58,613 bases of DNA from Fibrobacterota bacterium (lineage in GTDB: Bacteria > Fibrobacterota > Fibrobacteria > UBA5070): NCBI GenBank assembly GCA_029557215.1, contig JAKPQQ010000108.1, positions 1-58,613 of the forward strand. Direction: 5' to 3'. Below the pieces are notes generated by a model that was not told the origin of the DNA, made no database searches, and saw only the letters and a list, made by a program, of their open reading frames with translations. Below, piece by piece: positions 8,346-16,875 of this stretch. The position numbers and the translations under genes are program-made. The stretch's first letter is position 1; every line of letters begins with the position of its first letter.

Positions 8346-8476
8346 GGTGTCTGTGGATCCTCGGGTTGGAGCGATGCGGCCGGTGGGCGGTACTGGATTC
8401 AACATTGTATCCTGCGTGGACCGAATCTGCCAGTCGATCCTGGTGCCGGGGAACTTGATTGTAAAGATTCGGTTTG

Positions 8477-8521
8477 TACCGTCTGGACGGTATTGCTTTT
8501 GTGCCGTCTGGACGGTATATT
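8477..8521 (+). promoter_or_regulatory. Tandem TetR-type operators and promoter of the efflux operon
   Basis: The 16-base inverted repeat TACCGTCTGGACGGTA occurs at 8477-8492 and again, with one change (TGCCGTCTGGACGGTA), at 8502-8517. The copies are 25 bases apart. A -10 box TATATT lies at 8516-8521, overlapping the second copy, with a weak -35 TTGCTT at 8493-8498 (17-base spacer) between the copies. The first ATG of tetR is eight bases after the -10. The layout suits steric repression by the TetR protein encoded just downstream. Confidence 0.75.
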
Positions 8522-8529
8522 CGGCTGTA

Positions 8530-9138
8530 ATGAGCCAAGAACCAGAGAAAAAACCTCCGTCACTGACCCGGGAGCACATCCTCCAGGCGGCGGGGAGATT
8601 GGTGTTGACCGAAGGGGTATCCGCCTTGACGCTGGAGGCCGCCGCGAAGGCGGCCGGGATCAGCAAAGGTGGGCTCCTGTACCACTTTCCCAGCAAGGAA
8701 GCCCTGATGCTGGGAATGATCGACGCCCGGCACGAATGGATCAAGGCCCAGCACAAGGCCGAGCGCGACAAGCTTCCCGACCCGACCGGCCCCGGATCGT
8801 GGCATCGCGCCTTCATCAATGCGGGGTTCAACAACTGCATGGGCTGCGACGACGTCACCGCGAGCATGCTCGCCGTGGTGGCCCAGGAGCCCAGCTACCA
8901 GACCCGCTTGCTGGAAGGCATGGCCGAATTGAACAGGCTGCGCGACCAGGACGGAGTGCCTCGCGCGGTGTCCAACCTCATCCACACGTCCATCGACGGC
9001 ATCAAGCTCCACAAGATCCTGGGGATTCCGACGCCGTCGCCGCAGGAAATCAGCGACCTCAAGTCGCTCCTCCACAAACTCGTAGACGACTCGATTTCCA
9101 ATATTCCAGAATCCAACAACCCCAGGGAGTCCGCATGA
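8530..9138 (+). CDS. TetR-family transcriptional repressor of the efflux operon
   Basis: The 202-residue protein has the N-terminal TetR helix-turn-helix (REHILQAAGRLVLTEG, then AAAKAAGISKGGLLYHFPSK near residues 35-55), and a C-terminal ligand-binding domain resembling TetR_C-type sequences, with a Cys pair in NNCMGCDD that might matter for sensing but is not a known motif. Start chosen at 8530, just behind the operator-promoter; an in-frame upstream ATG would run through the operators. The gene is the first of four overlapping genes, and its stop overlaps the tolC-like start by four bases, so it very likely represses the pump operon and itself. Confidence 0.88.
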   Translation: MSQEPEKKPPSLTREHILQAAGRLVLTEGVSALTLEAAAKAAGISKGGLLYHFPSKEALMLGMIDARHEWIKAQHKAERDKLPDPTGPGSWHRAFINAGFNNCMGCDDVTASMLAVVAQEPSYQTRLLEGMAELNRLRDQDGVPRAVSNLIHTSIDGIKLHKILGIPTPSPQEISDLKSLLHKLVDDSISNIPESNNPRESA

Positions 9139-10556
9139 ATCGGATTTTCGCCACCGCCTGCGCATTGACGGCGGTCGTCCACGCCGGGAAGCTCGATCTT
9201 TCCCAGGCCATTCGCGAGGCGGCCCTTCAGGGGCCGGAAGCCAAGGTGCTTCAAGCTTCCGCCGACAGCGCCAAGCTGCTGGTGAAGGAGGTCAAGGCGG
9301 TCGCCTATCCCAAGGTGTCGGCGTACGCCAACGCGGGTCTGGGCCACCAAGCCAACGCGACGGCTGCGGCCTTCGGCGTATTGGGTGGTTCGCTCGCGGC
9401 GGGCATCCAGAACGTCAACAAATCCGCCGGCCTGCCTGATTCCAACCTCGCTCCTCTGCGAGCGCTGGAAAGCATGTCAGGTTCCGACGACCCCTACTGG
9501 AGCTATTCCTGGGGTCTGCAGGTGAGCCAGCCCATCTACACCGCGGGCAAGGTCATGACGGCCTTGAACATGGCCAAGACCCAGGACCGACTGACCAAGG
9601 TCCGCATGCGGGGGACTCGTCTGGCCACGCAGCAGAGCGTGGTCGATCTCTACGTGGCCTGCGTGCTGTCCAAGGCCAAGCTGGAAACCACCAAGCGTTC
9701 GGTGGAACGACAAAAAGCGGTCGTTGACCAGCTGCAGCGCAATTTCGAGTACGGATCGGGCGCCAAGGCCCAGGTCCTGCTGGCCAAATCCACCTTGCTG
9801 CGCCTGACGCCCGACCTCCAGTCCGGCGAACGCGATCTCCTTTCGGCGCGCAGGGCCTTCAACCGCCTGCTCGGACGTCCCGCCGACGACATGACGGAAC
9901 TCGACACCACTGGCCTGCCCGAGCTCGAGAACCGCGTTTCGCCGCCGCGCGACCAGGTCATGGCGATGGCGATGGCCAATCGGCAGGACCTCAAGATGCT
10001 CAAGGAGGCGCGCTCGCTCCAGCAGGACTACGCGAAGATCCTGAAGGCCAACAACCTTCCCAACATCGCGGCCGTGGGCAAGTTCGGATTCAGCTCGGCC
10101 CGCCAGACCTGGAAGGCCTTCGACAACGCGGCCAACTGGGACTACCGCGAGTGGTCGGTGGGCGTCGGGATGCAATGGAACATCTTCGACGGCTGGGAGC
10201 AGTCGTCCAAGGCCGGCGAGGTCCGCGCGGCGGTCCGCCAGATGGAAGTCCGCGAAGGCGACATGGGACGCATGATCGAGATCGAGGTCGACAACGCCCT
10301 GCGCAACCGGATCGTCGCCGACAGTTCGTTGGCCGCGGCCCGCGAAGGCGTCGCCGCCGCTTCCGAGGCGCGGGAATGGTTCGCGCGCAACTTCACCAGC
10401 GGCTCGGGCCAGCTTTCCGATCTCCTCCAGGCCGAGGAGAACCAGCGCATGGCCGAACTCGCCCTTCTTTCCGCGCGCCTGGAGCGCACCAAGGCGGCCG
10501 TCAAGCTCGCCGCCGTCCAAGGATACGACCTGATTACTCTCCCGGAGGTTCCATGA
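9135..10556 (+). CDS. TolC-family outer-membrane efflux protein
   Basis: The 473-residue protein has a signal peptide (MNRIFATACALTAVVHAGKL region) and two repeats of the TolC/OEP pattern: a first coiled-coil repeat beginning LDLSQAIREAALQGPE and a second beginning DQVMAMAMANRQDLKMLKEA, each with long Ala/Lys/Gln-rich helices. SYSWGLQVSQPIYTAGKV and SVGVGMQWNIFDGWEQSSKA are the barrel strands that precede each helical pair. It forms the outer-membrane exit duct of a tripartite pump. Overlaps of four bases with tetR upstream and with the adaptor gene downstream show tight coupling. Confidence 0.9.
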   Translation: MNRIFATACALTAVVHAGKLDLSQAIREAALQGPEAKVLQASADSAKLLVKEVKAVAYPKVSAYANAGLGHQANATAAAFGVLGGSLAAGIQNVNKSAGLPDSNLAPLRALESMSGSDDPYWSYSWGLQVSQPIYTAGKVMTALNMAKTQDRLTKVRMRGTRLATQQSVVDLYVACVLSKAKLETTKRSVERQKAVVDQLQRNFEYGSGAKAQVLLAKSTLLRLTPDLQSGERDLLSARRAFNRLLGRPADDMTELDTTGLPELENRVSPPRDQVMAMAMANRQDLKMLKEARSLQQDYAKILKANNLPNIAAVGKFGFSSARQTWKAFDNAANWDYREWSVGVGMQWNIFDGWEQSSKAGEVRAAVRQMEVREGDMGRMIEIEVDNALRNRIVADSSLAAAREGVAAASEAREWFARNFTSGSGQLSDLLQAEENQRMAELALLSARLERTKAAVKLAAVQGYDLITLPEVP

Positions 10557-11632
10557 ACAAGTCCACCATTCTGACGGTTTCTGTCGCCGCCTTGGCGCTC
10601 TCGGCCTGCAAGGGCAAGGAGAAGCACGAGGAGAAGACCGTGGTCACGAGCGTCGACACCGCTTCCGTGGCCGTGGTCACCACCCAGCTCAAGGGCGTGC
10701 CCTGGATCGACATGGCCAGCTATTCCGCCGACCTTCGCGGGTTCGAGGACGCGATCCTGGTGACCACCGCGATGGGCGTGGTGAACTCCGTCGCCGAAGT
10801 GGGCCGTTCCGTCGGCGCCGGGCAGCAGCTGTGCGACATCGAATCCGACCGCTACCGCGTGCAGTACGAGGCGGCCAAGTCCGCCGTCGACGCCAACAAG
10901 GCGGCCCAGATCTCGTCGAAGGGCGAGGTCGACCGGACCAAGGCCAACGTCGAGGCCGGTTCGCTGGGCAAGGCCGCGCTCGACGGAGCGGTGGCCCAGT
11001 ACGCGGGCCTGATGGCGCAGGGCAAGGCGGCCGAGTCCCAGATGCTGGGGGCCAAGAAACAGTGGGATGACAGCCGCTGTCTGGCGCCGTTTTCCGGCGT
11101 CGTGGCCTCGCGTCTGATCAACCGCTGGCAGTCGGTGGGAGCCGGAACCCCCACGCTGCGCCTGGTGCGCAACGATCGCCTGGAGGCCAACTTCACGGTT
11201 CCCGAGGCGGAAGCCCGCGAGCTCAAGGTGGGCGTGCCGGTGGAGTTCTTCCAGCTCGACGAGCCGGAGAAGGTGTACAAGGGCAATGTGTCGTCGGTGG
11301 ATCTCGCCGCCGACAGCCGCAACCGCACCATCGGCGCCAAGGTGATCATCGCCAACGCCGGCGGCAAGCTGCGTCCCGGCGTGGTCGGTCGCGCCCGCCT
11401 GCTGCGCAAGAAGTACACGGACGCCATCGTCGTCCCCTCCGCCGCGCTCCTGCGCCAGGAGAATGGCGTGAAGGCCGCCGTGGTCGTCGAGAGCAAGGTC
11501 CATCTGGTGGATGTCGAGCTCGGCTCCGCGCAGGGCGATTCCGTGCAGGTCCGCTCGGGCCTCAAGGCCGGACAGAAATTGATCGTGCAGGGCGCCTTCC
11601 GCGTGTCGGAAGGGTCCCGGGTGAAGGAGTAG
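10553..11632 (+). CDS. RND efflux periplasmic adaptor (membrane fusion protein), lipoprotein
   Basis: The 359-residue protein begins with a lipoprotein signal (ALALSACKGKE; lipobox LSAC), so it should be anchored to the inner membrane facing the periplasm. It then shows the adaptor layout: a beta-barrel/lipoyl half (GVVNSVAEVGRSVGAGQQLC), a short alpha hairpin rich in Ala and Lys (residues ~100-165), the second lipoyl half (DSRCLAPFSGVVASRLINRW) and barrel and membrane-proximal domains ending in LKAGQKLIVQGAFRVSEG. It links the TolC-like duct and the RND pump encoded on either side. A GGAGG Shine-Dalgarno precedes the ATG that overlaps the tolC stop. Confidence 0.92.
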   Translation: MNKSTILTVSVAALALSACKGKEKHEEKTVVTSVDTASVAVVTTQLKGVPWIDMASYSADLRGFEDAILVTTAMGVVNSVAEVGRSVGAGQQLCDIESDRYRVQYEAAKSAVDANKAAQISSKGEVDRTKANVEAGSLGKAALDGAVAQYAGLMAQGKAAESQMLGAKKQWDDSRCLAPFSGVVASRLINRWQSVGAGTPTLRLVRNDRLEANFTVPEAEARELKVGVPVEFFQLDEPEKVYKGNVSSVDLAADSRNRTIGAKVIIANAGGKLRPGVVGRARLLRKKYTDAIVVPSAALLRQENGVKAAVVVESKVHLVDVELGSAQGDSVQVRSGLKAGQKLIVQGAFRVSEGSRVKE

Positions 11633-11639
11633 CCTCCAC

Positions 11640-14600
11640 ATGACCAAATTCGCAGTCAAGAACCCGGTCACGGTCCTCGTGCTGGCGGTCATGCTGCTCA
11701 TGGCCGCGGCCATGAGCTTCGTGTCGCTGCCGCGCGAGTCGTTCCCCGAGACCAAGATCCCGTACATCTTCGTCAACACGGTCTATCCCGGCGCTTCGCC
11801 CCAGGACATCGAGAAGCTCATCACCGAGAAGATCGAGGACAAGCTCGAGGGGATGGACGGCGTCAAGAAGATCACCAGCCAGTCCATGGAATCGGTGTCG
11901 GCCGTCCAGATCGAGTTCAATCCGTCGGTCGAGGTGGAAACCGCCCTGCGCCGCGTGAAGGACAAGGTCGACCAGGCCAAGGGTGACCTGCCCGACGACG
12001 CCGAGGATCCGCTCGTGCAGGAGCTGAACTTCTCGAGCATTCCCGTCTTCATCATCTCGCTCACCTCCGACTACGACATGGAACGTCTGGAGCGGGTCGC
12101 CGAGGATCTCAAGGACCGGATTTCGACGGTTCCCGGCGTGCTCGAGACCAAGGTGACCGGCAAGCAGGACAAGGAGATCGCGATCGACATCGATCCGGCC
12201 AAGTTGTCCGCCTACGGGATCGCCCTGCGCGACGTTTCGGGGGCGATTTCGGCCCAGCACCGCAACATCCCTGGGGGCTCGCTCAAGGCATCCGGAAACA
12301 GCTTCTCGATCAAGATGACCGGCGAGATCAAGGACCCCGACGCCTTCGGCGACGTGGTCGTTCGCGCCGAAGGATCGAAGATCGTGCGTGTCCGCGATCT
12401 GGGCACTGTGAAGTTCGGCTGGTCCCGCGACCGCAGCTCCATCGCCCGCCTCGACGGCAAGCCGTCGCTGGCCGTCACGGTGACCAAGCGCACCGGCGAG
12501 AACATCATCGACATCATCGACGAGACGAAGAAGGTCGTCGAGGAACAGTCCCTTTCCTGGCCGCAAGGCACGAAGGCGGACTATTCGCTGGACCAGTCCA
12601 TCTCGATCAAGGAGATGGTGACCGAGCTCACCAACCACATCATCACGGGCCTTGTCCTGGTGATCGGCATCCTCACCTTCTTCCTGGGCTTCCGCAACTC
12701 GTTCTTCATCTCGACGGCCATCCCGTTCTCGATGGGAATGGGCCTCATCGTCCTGCAGATGTCGGGAGTCACCTTGAACATGGTGGTTCTGTTCGCCCTC
12801 GTGCTCGCGTTGGGCATGCTGGTCGACGACGGCATCGTGGTGGTGGAGAACATCTACCGCCACCTGTCCATGGGCAAGACCCGGTTCCAGGCCGCCATCG
12901 ACGGCACCAAGGAAGTGATGCTCCCGGTGGCCACGGCGACCCTGACCACCATCTCCGCGTTCGTGCCCATCATGTGGATGCCGGGCGTGATGGGCAGCTT
13001 CATGAAGTACCTGCCCATCACCGTCTCGGTGACGCTCGCGGGTTCGCTGTTCGTGGCGTTCGTCTTCAATCCGGTGTTCGCGTCGCTGTTCATGCACAAC
13101 AACCCCGACCACCACGACGAGGAGGGCGGGAGCCTGTTCATGCGCTTCCGCGCCTTCTACGGCAGGACACTCGAGAGCACGCTCGAACGTCCGCTGTTGT
13201 TGCTGCTGCTCTGCACGTTGTTCGTGTTCGCGGGAATCGGAGCCTACGGCGTGTTCGGCAAGGGCGTGGCGTTCTTCCCCAAATCCGAACCGGAAGTCGT
13301 CGCCGTCGAGATCGAAGGCCCGCTGGGGCTTGACATCTACAAGACCGACGACGCGATCCGCAAGGTCGAAGCGGCGGCGATGAAGATGCCCAAGTCGGAA
13401 GCCGACGTCGCATCGGTGTCCACCGTGGTGGGAGCTGGCAAGTCCGACTACAACCTGGGCGGATCGAAGAGCGAGCCGAACAAGGCTTATGTCGACATCA
13501 AGTTCGCACGGTTCGAGCATCGCCAAGTTTCGGCATGGACCAGCCAGAAATGGATGGAAGACAACCTTTTGGGCATGCTTCCCGGTTGGAACATGAAGGT
13601 CAAGGAGCAGCAGCGCGGCCCGTCGACGGGCAAGCCGATCGAGCTCCTGGTGCAGGGTGACGACTTCGCCGTGATCGGTCAATACGCCGATTCCGTCGCC
13701 GCGAGGCTGCGGCTCATCCCCGAGCTGACCAACGTGACCACCGACTACAATCCAGCCCAACCCGAGATCCGCGTCGACGTGGATCGCGAGCAGGCCAAGC
13801 GCTTCGGCGTCGGAACTTCGGAAGTGGCCATGGCGGTGCGCGGATCGCTCTACGGCTTCGAAGCGGGCAAGTTCCGCGTGGGCAAGGACGAGCACAAGAT
13901 CATGGTGCGCCTGGACGCCGCGACGCGCGAGAACTTCCGCTCGCTCGACCAGATCACCATTCCCCACGAAGGAGCGTCGATCCCGTTGAACTCGGTGGCC
14001 CGGTTCACTCAAGAAGCGGGACTCGCCTCGATCAATCGTCTGGACGGCGTGCGCACCGTGCAGGTCACGGCCGAGCTCGCTCCGGGACAGCGCGACGAAG
14101 GCGGCCCCAAGGCCAAAGCCACGGCCATCCTGGAAAGCATCCAGATGCCCGACGGCTACGCCATCCGCCCGGGTACCAGTTCCAAGGACCAGGACGAGAC
14201 CAAGGTGTTCATGATCAAGGCGCTGCTCATCGCCATGTTCCTCGTGTTCTTCACGATGGTGCTGCAGTTCAACTCGATCTTCCAGCCCTTCCTCATCCTG
14301 ATCGGCGTCTTCTTGGCGCTGGGCGGCGTGTTCTGGGGCCTGTTGATCGTGCAGACGCAGATGTCCATCATCATGACGGGCGTGGGCATCATCGCCTTGG
14401 CGGGCGTGGTGGCGAAAAACGGCATCGTGCTGATCGATTTCATGAACAAACTGCGCGAAGAGGGGCGTCCGCTCAAGGAAGTGGCCGTGGAAGGCGGAAA
14501 GACCCGTCTTCGTCCCGTGATGCTCACCGCGATCACGGCGATGATCGGACTTCTTCCGATGGCCACCGGTGTCGGTATCGACTGGGTGAACCTGGGGATC

Positions 14601-14813
14601 GTGACCAAGTCGCAGACCGCCGGCATGTGGGCGCCGCTGGCCTGGGCGATCTTCTGGGGGCTCTTGTTCAATACCGCCCTGGTGCTGCTCGTGACGCCGG
14701 TGCTGTACTACTCGTACTACCACTTCGTGGACAAGTTCAAGGTCCGGATGGGTTGGGCCAAGCCGGTTCCGGTCACGCTCGACACCGACATCCGGGCCCG
14801 CGCCGACGATTGA
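11640..14813 (+). CDS. RND-family efflux pump inner-membrane transporter (AcrB-like)
   Basis: At 1057 residues this is full length for an HAE1-type RND transporter. The start MTKFAVKNPVTVLVLAVMLL is the first membrane helix; large periplasmic loops follow it and helix 7. The proton-relay motif in helix 4 is present (ALGMLVDDGIVVVENIYRHL, two Asp), and late helices include GVVAKNGIVLIDFMNKLREE. The family exports hydrophobic drugs, bile salts or other amphiphiles using proton antiport, as a trimer with adaptor and TolC. The gene starts seven bases after the adaptor stop and is the last gene of the operon; a strong terminator follows. Confidence 0.95.
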   Translation: MTKFAVKNPVTVLVLAVMLLMAAAMSFVSLPRESFPETKIPYIFVNTVYPGASPQDIEKLITEKIEDKLEGMDGVKKITSQSMESVSAVQIEFNPSVEVETALRRVKDKVDQAKGDLPDDAEDPLVQELNFSSIPVFIISLTSDYDMERLERVAEDLKDRISTVPGVLETKVTGKQDKEIAIDIDPAKLSAYGIALRDVSGAISAQHRNIPGGSLKASGNSFSIKMTGEIKDPDAFGDVVVRAEGSKIVRVRDLGTVKFGWSRDRSSIARLDGKPSLAVTVTKRTGENIIDIIDETKKVVEEQSLSWPQGTKADYSLDQSISIKEMVTELTNHIITGLVLVIGILTFFLGFRNSFFISTAIPFSMGMGLIVLQMSGVTLNMVVLFALVLALGMLVDDGIVVVENIYRHLSMGKTRFQAAIDGTKEVMLPVATATLTTISAFVPIMWMPGVMGSFMKYLPITVSVTLAGSLFVAFVFNPVFASLFMHNNPDHHDEEGGSLFMRFRAFYGRTLESTLERPLLLLLLCTLFVFAGIGAYGVFGKGVAFFPKSEPEVVAVEIEGPLGLDIYKTDDAIRKVEAAAMKMPKSEADVASVSTVVGAGKSDYNLGGSKSEPNKAYVDIKFARFEHRQVSAWTSQKWMEDNLLGMLPGWNMKVKEQQRGPSTGKPIELLVQGDDFAVIGQYADSVAARLRLIPELTNVTTDYNPAQPEIRVDVDREQAKRFGVGTSEVAMAVRGSLYGFEAGKFRVGKDEHKIMVRLDAATRENFRSLDQITIPHEGASIPLNSVARFTQEAGLASINRLDGVRTVQVTAELAPGQRDEGGPKAKATAILESIQMPDGYAIRPGTSSKDQDETKVFMIKALLIAMFLVFFTMVLQFNSIFQPFLILIGVFLALGGVFWGLLIVQTQMSIIMTGVGIIALAGVVAKNGIVLIDFMNKLREEGRPLKEVAVEGGKTRLRPVMLTAITAMIGLLPMATGVGIDWVNLGIVTKSQTAGMWAPLAWAIFWGLLFNTALVLLVTPVLYYSYYHFVDKFKVRMGWAKPVPVTLDTDIRARADD

Positions 14814-14841
14814 TCTCGTCGCGCACCTGACAGATACCGAC

Positions 14842-14875
14842 GCGCCCCAGGCAACCGCCCGGGGCGCTTTTGTTT
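14842..14875 (+). terminator. Rho-independent terminator of the efflux operon
   Basis: GCGCCCC (14842-14848) pairs with GGGGCGC (14861-14867) around a 12-base loop and is followed by TTTTGTTT. It sits 29 bases after the RND stop codon. Confidence 0.85.
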
Positions 14876-14904
14876 GGGGGCGATGGGAATCGGGTGCCCG
14901 CCGG

Positions 14905-14932
14905 GTAGGGACGCAAAATTTTCCGTCCCTAC
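14905..14932. repeat. Imperfect 28-base palindrome with GTAGGGACG arms
   Basis: GTAGGGACG (14905-14913) faces CGTCCCTAC (14924-14932). The centre CAAAATTTTC is itself a palindrome except for one C-C mismatch. It lies in the gap between the RND gene and the TPR gene and resembles the 30-base palindrome at 45914, which has GTAGGGGCG arms. This suggests a dispersed family of intergenic palindromes. Confidence 0.7.
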
Positions 14933-15036
14933 ACCAGGGGGCAAACTTTGCCTGGTATCCATGGCAGATCATGGCTGGCATCGCCCTCAAGCGGCTGGAA
15001 CGGGACTGGTCCGACCTTTGATTCCCTTGTCGACCC

Positions 15037-15795
15037 ATGAACGCATCGATTCTCCAGACCGCTTCGTCAGTTCTCACCGCCTCGCCTTGCCGCCCCTGGA
15101 ACCTGCCGGGTGCCGAACAGGCGTTCGAGGGTGGGCGTCGCGCCTTGCGGGCGGGATTCCATGCCCATGCCCGGACCATCTTCCAGGCCTTGCTGCCACA
15201 CGAGCCCCAGCATCCGGAGGTGCGTCTGCTGCTCGCCCGCACGGCGTTCGCGCAAGGGCAGGTGTCCGAGGCCGAACTCCTGCTGGACGGGTTCGATCGG
15301 CGCCAGGCGTCCACGCCGTCGGTGCTCGTGCTGCGCGCCGAATGCGCATTCCAGCGCGGTGATGCCAAAAAAGGGCTGTTGCACGCCTTCCGATGCGTCG
15401 AAGCGTTCCCGCACGATCTTCCCAGCCGGTTCCTGATGGCGCGTCTGCAATGGCTGGGGGGGCAGGAGTCCGAAGCCGAGGTTCAATTCCTGTCGATGGC
15501 CGGTCCGTCGGAAACCGGCGCCCGCGCCTGCGCGTGGGCGGTGATGTGCGGTTGGCGCCAAGGGCAGATGCCGGAAGTCGCCGAACTGTTCGAGTCGTTG
15601 CGCGACGACGACGCGGCCTCCGAAGGTTTGCGGGAGTTCGCCCACCACGCGTTCGATCTCCCGTGGATCCCGAGCGAACGGGTGGATCCGTCGGCGCGAT
15701 CGGCGTTCGCCGACGCCTGGAACGGCCTGTTCCACCGCGACCACGCATCGACGCTCGCCGCGCCCTCGTTCGCGGGCGGCGAGATCCTGGTGTGA
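15037..15795 (+). CDS. TPR-like protein of unknown function
   Basis: The 252-residue protein has no signal peptide and consists of degenerate tetratricopeptide-like helical pairs: AEQAFEGGRRALRAGFHAHA, ARTIFQALLPHEPQHPEVRL, LLARTAFAQGQVSEAELLLD, and RAECAFQRGDAKKGLLHAFR, with the small residues and Pro placing typical of TPR. Such proteins act as binding scaffolds; no enzymatic motif is visible. The C-terminal ~60 residues are not repeat-like. It is followed after 50 bases by mutY on the same strand, but no functional link is evident. Confidence 0.75.
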   Translation: MNASILQTASSVLTASPCRPWNLPGAEQAFEGGRRALRAGFHAHARTIFQALLPHEPQHPEVRLLLARTAFAQGQVSEAELLLDGFDRRQASTPSVLVLRAECAFQRGDAKKGLLHAFRCVEAFPHDLPSRFLMARLQWLGGQESEAEVQFLSMAGPSETGARACAWAVMCGWRQGQMPEVAELFESLRDDDAASEGLREFAHHAFDLPWIPSERVDPSARSAFADAWNGLFHRDHASTLAAPSFAGGEILV

Positions 15796-15845
15796 TCGGC
15801 ATCCGCCGATCATCGCCCGCGTTGGGAATTCCGTAGATTGCGGCG

Positions 15846-16865
15846 GTGACCCAAGCCATCGCCGCACCGAACGCCTTGCTCGAATGGTTCCGCACCCAGC
15901 GTCGCGACCTTCCGTGGCGCACGCCCCGCGGCGTCGCGCGTGATCCCTGGAAGACGCTCGTCAGCGAGGTCATGAGCCAGCAGACGCGCCTGGACGTCGT
16001 GGTGCCGCGCTTCCTGGACTGGATGCGGCAATTTCCGTCGCCAGCGGATCTCGCGGCGGCTTCCGAAGAGGAAGTTCTCGCGGCCTGGGCGGGCCTGGGC
16101 TACTACAGTCGCGCCCGCAATCTGCGCAAGGCGGCGTCGGCCGTGGCGGAACGCGGATGGCCCACCGACCACGCGGGGTTCCTGGGGCTGCCGGGAGTGG
16201 GCCCCTACACGGCGGCGGCGCTGGCGAGCCTTTGCCGCGGCGAACGCGTGGCCATGGTCGACGGCAACGTGCTGCGCGTGTTGGCGCGCGTGTTCGCGAT
16301 GGGAGGCGACCTTCGGACGGGATCCGGCAAACGGACGCTGGGAGCGGCCGCCGACGCATGGGTGTCACGCGGCGACGCCGGAGAGATCAACGAGGCCACC
16401 ATGGAACTTGGGGCGTTGGTGTGCCTGCCGCGCTCCCCAAGGTGCGGAATCTGTCCGCTGGTCGATTCCTGCAAGGCGTGCGCGTCGGGCGAGCGCGAGC
16501 GGTTTCCGGCGCCAAAGGCCAAACGCGAGACGGTGGACCTGGTGCGCGAGGTCGCGGTCGTTTCGTGCGTGGGAGCGGTGCTGCTGCGACCGTCCCGGCC
16601 CGACGAACTGCTGCGCGGTCTTCTGGTGCCTCCGGACGTCGCGGAATTCCCGGGATCGACCTCGTTCGCGCCATGCGGCGAGGTCCGGCACGCGATCACC
16701 CACCACAAGGTGCTCTGGAAGATCCATCGCGCCGCGCTAGACGATTTTTGTCTGCCCGCCGGTTGGGTCGCGGTCCCGCGCGCCGAGCTCCCGTCCAGGG
16801 TGGTCAGCTCGCTGGTGCGCAAGAGCCTGGAAGCGGCGGGGGTGTGGCCTTCGCGCGTCGGATAG
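15846..16865 (+). CDS. mutY: A/G-specific adenine DNA glycosylase MutY
   Basis: The 339-residue protein starts with GTG. It shows the MutY order: SEVMSQQTRLDVVVPRF with the catalytic Glu, the helix-hairpin-helix LPGVGPYTAAALAS, MVDGNVLRVLAR with the catalytic Asp, and a 4Fe-4S cluster with Cys spacing C-x6-C-x2-C-x5-C (CLPRSPRCGICPLVDSC). The C-terminal ~110 residues are a shortened NUDIX-like domain that in MutY recognises 8-oxoguanine; the segment is weakly conserved here, ending VTHHKVLWKIH-like as ITHHKVLWKIH. Role: removal of adenine mispaired with 8-oxoguanine. It is convergent with metF, ten bases apart. Confidence 0.93.
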   Translation: MTQAIAAPNALLEWFRTQRRDLPWRTPRGVARDPWKTLVSEVMSQQTRLDVVVPRFLDWMRQFPSPADLAAASEEEVLAAWAGLGYYSRARNLRKAASAVAERGWPTDHAGFLGLPGVGPYTAAALASLCRGERVAMVDGNVLRVLARVFAMGGDLRTGSGKRTLGAAADAWVSRGDAGEINEATMELGALVCLPRSPRCGICPLVDSCKACASGERERFPAPKAKRETVDLVREVAVVSCVGAVLLRPSRPDELLRGLLVPPDVAEFPGSTSFAPCGEVRHAITHHKVLWKIHRAALDDFCLPAGWVAVPRAELPSRVVSSLVRKSLEAAGVWPSRVG

Positions 16866-16875
16866 ACGGCGCGAT

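Noticed and set aside
11562..15368. Long minus-strand open reading (1268 codons) over the efflux operon
   Set aside because: His/Arg/Glu-rich low-complexity translation with no domains, opposite a clear RND pump gene; it also crosses the terminator at 14842.
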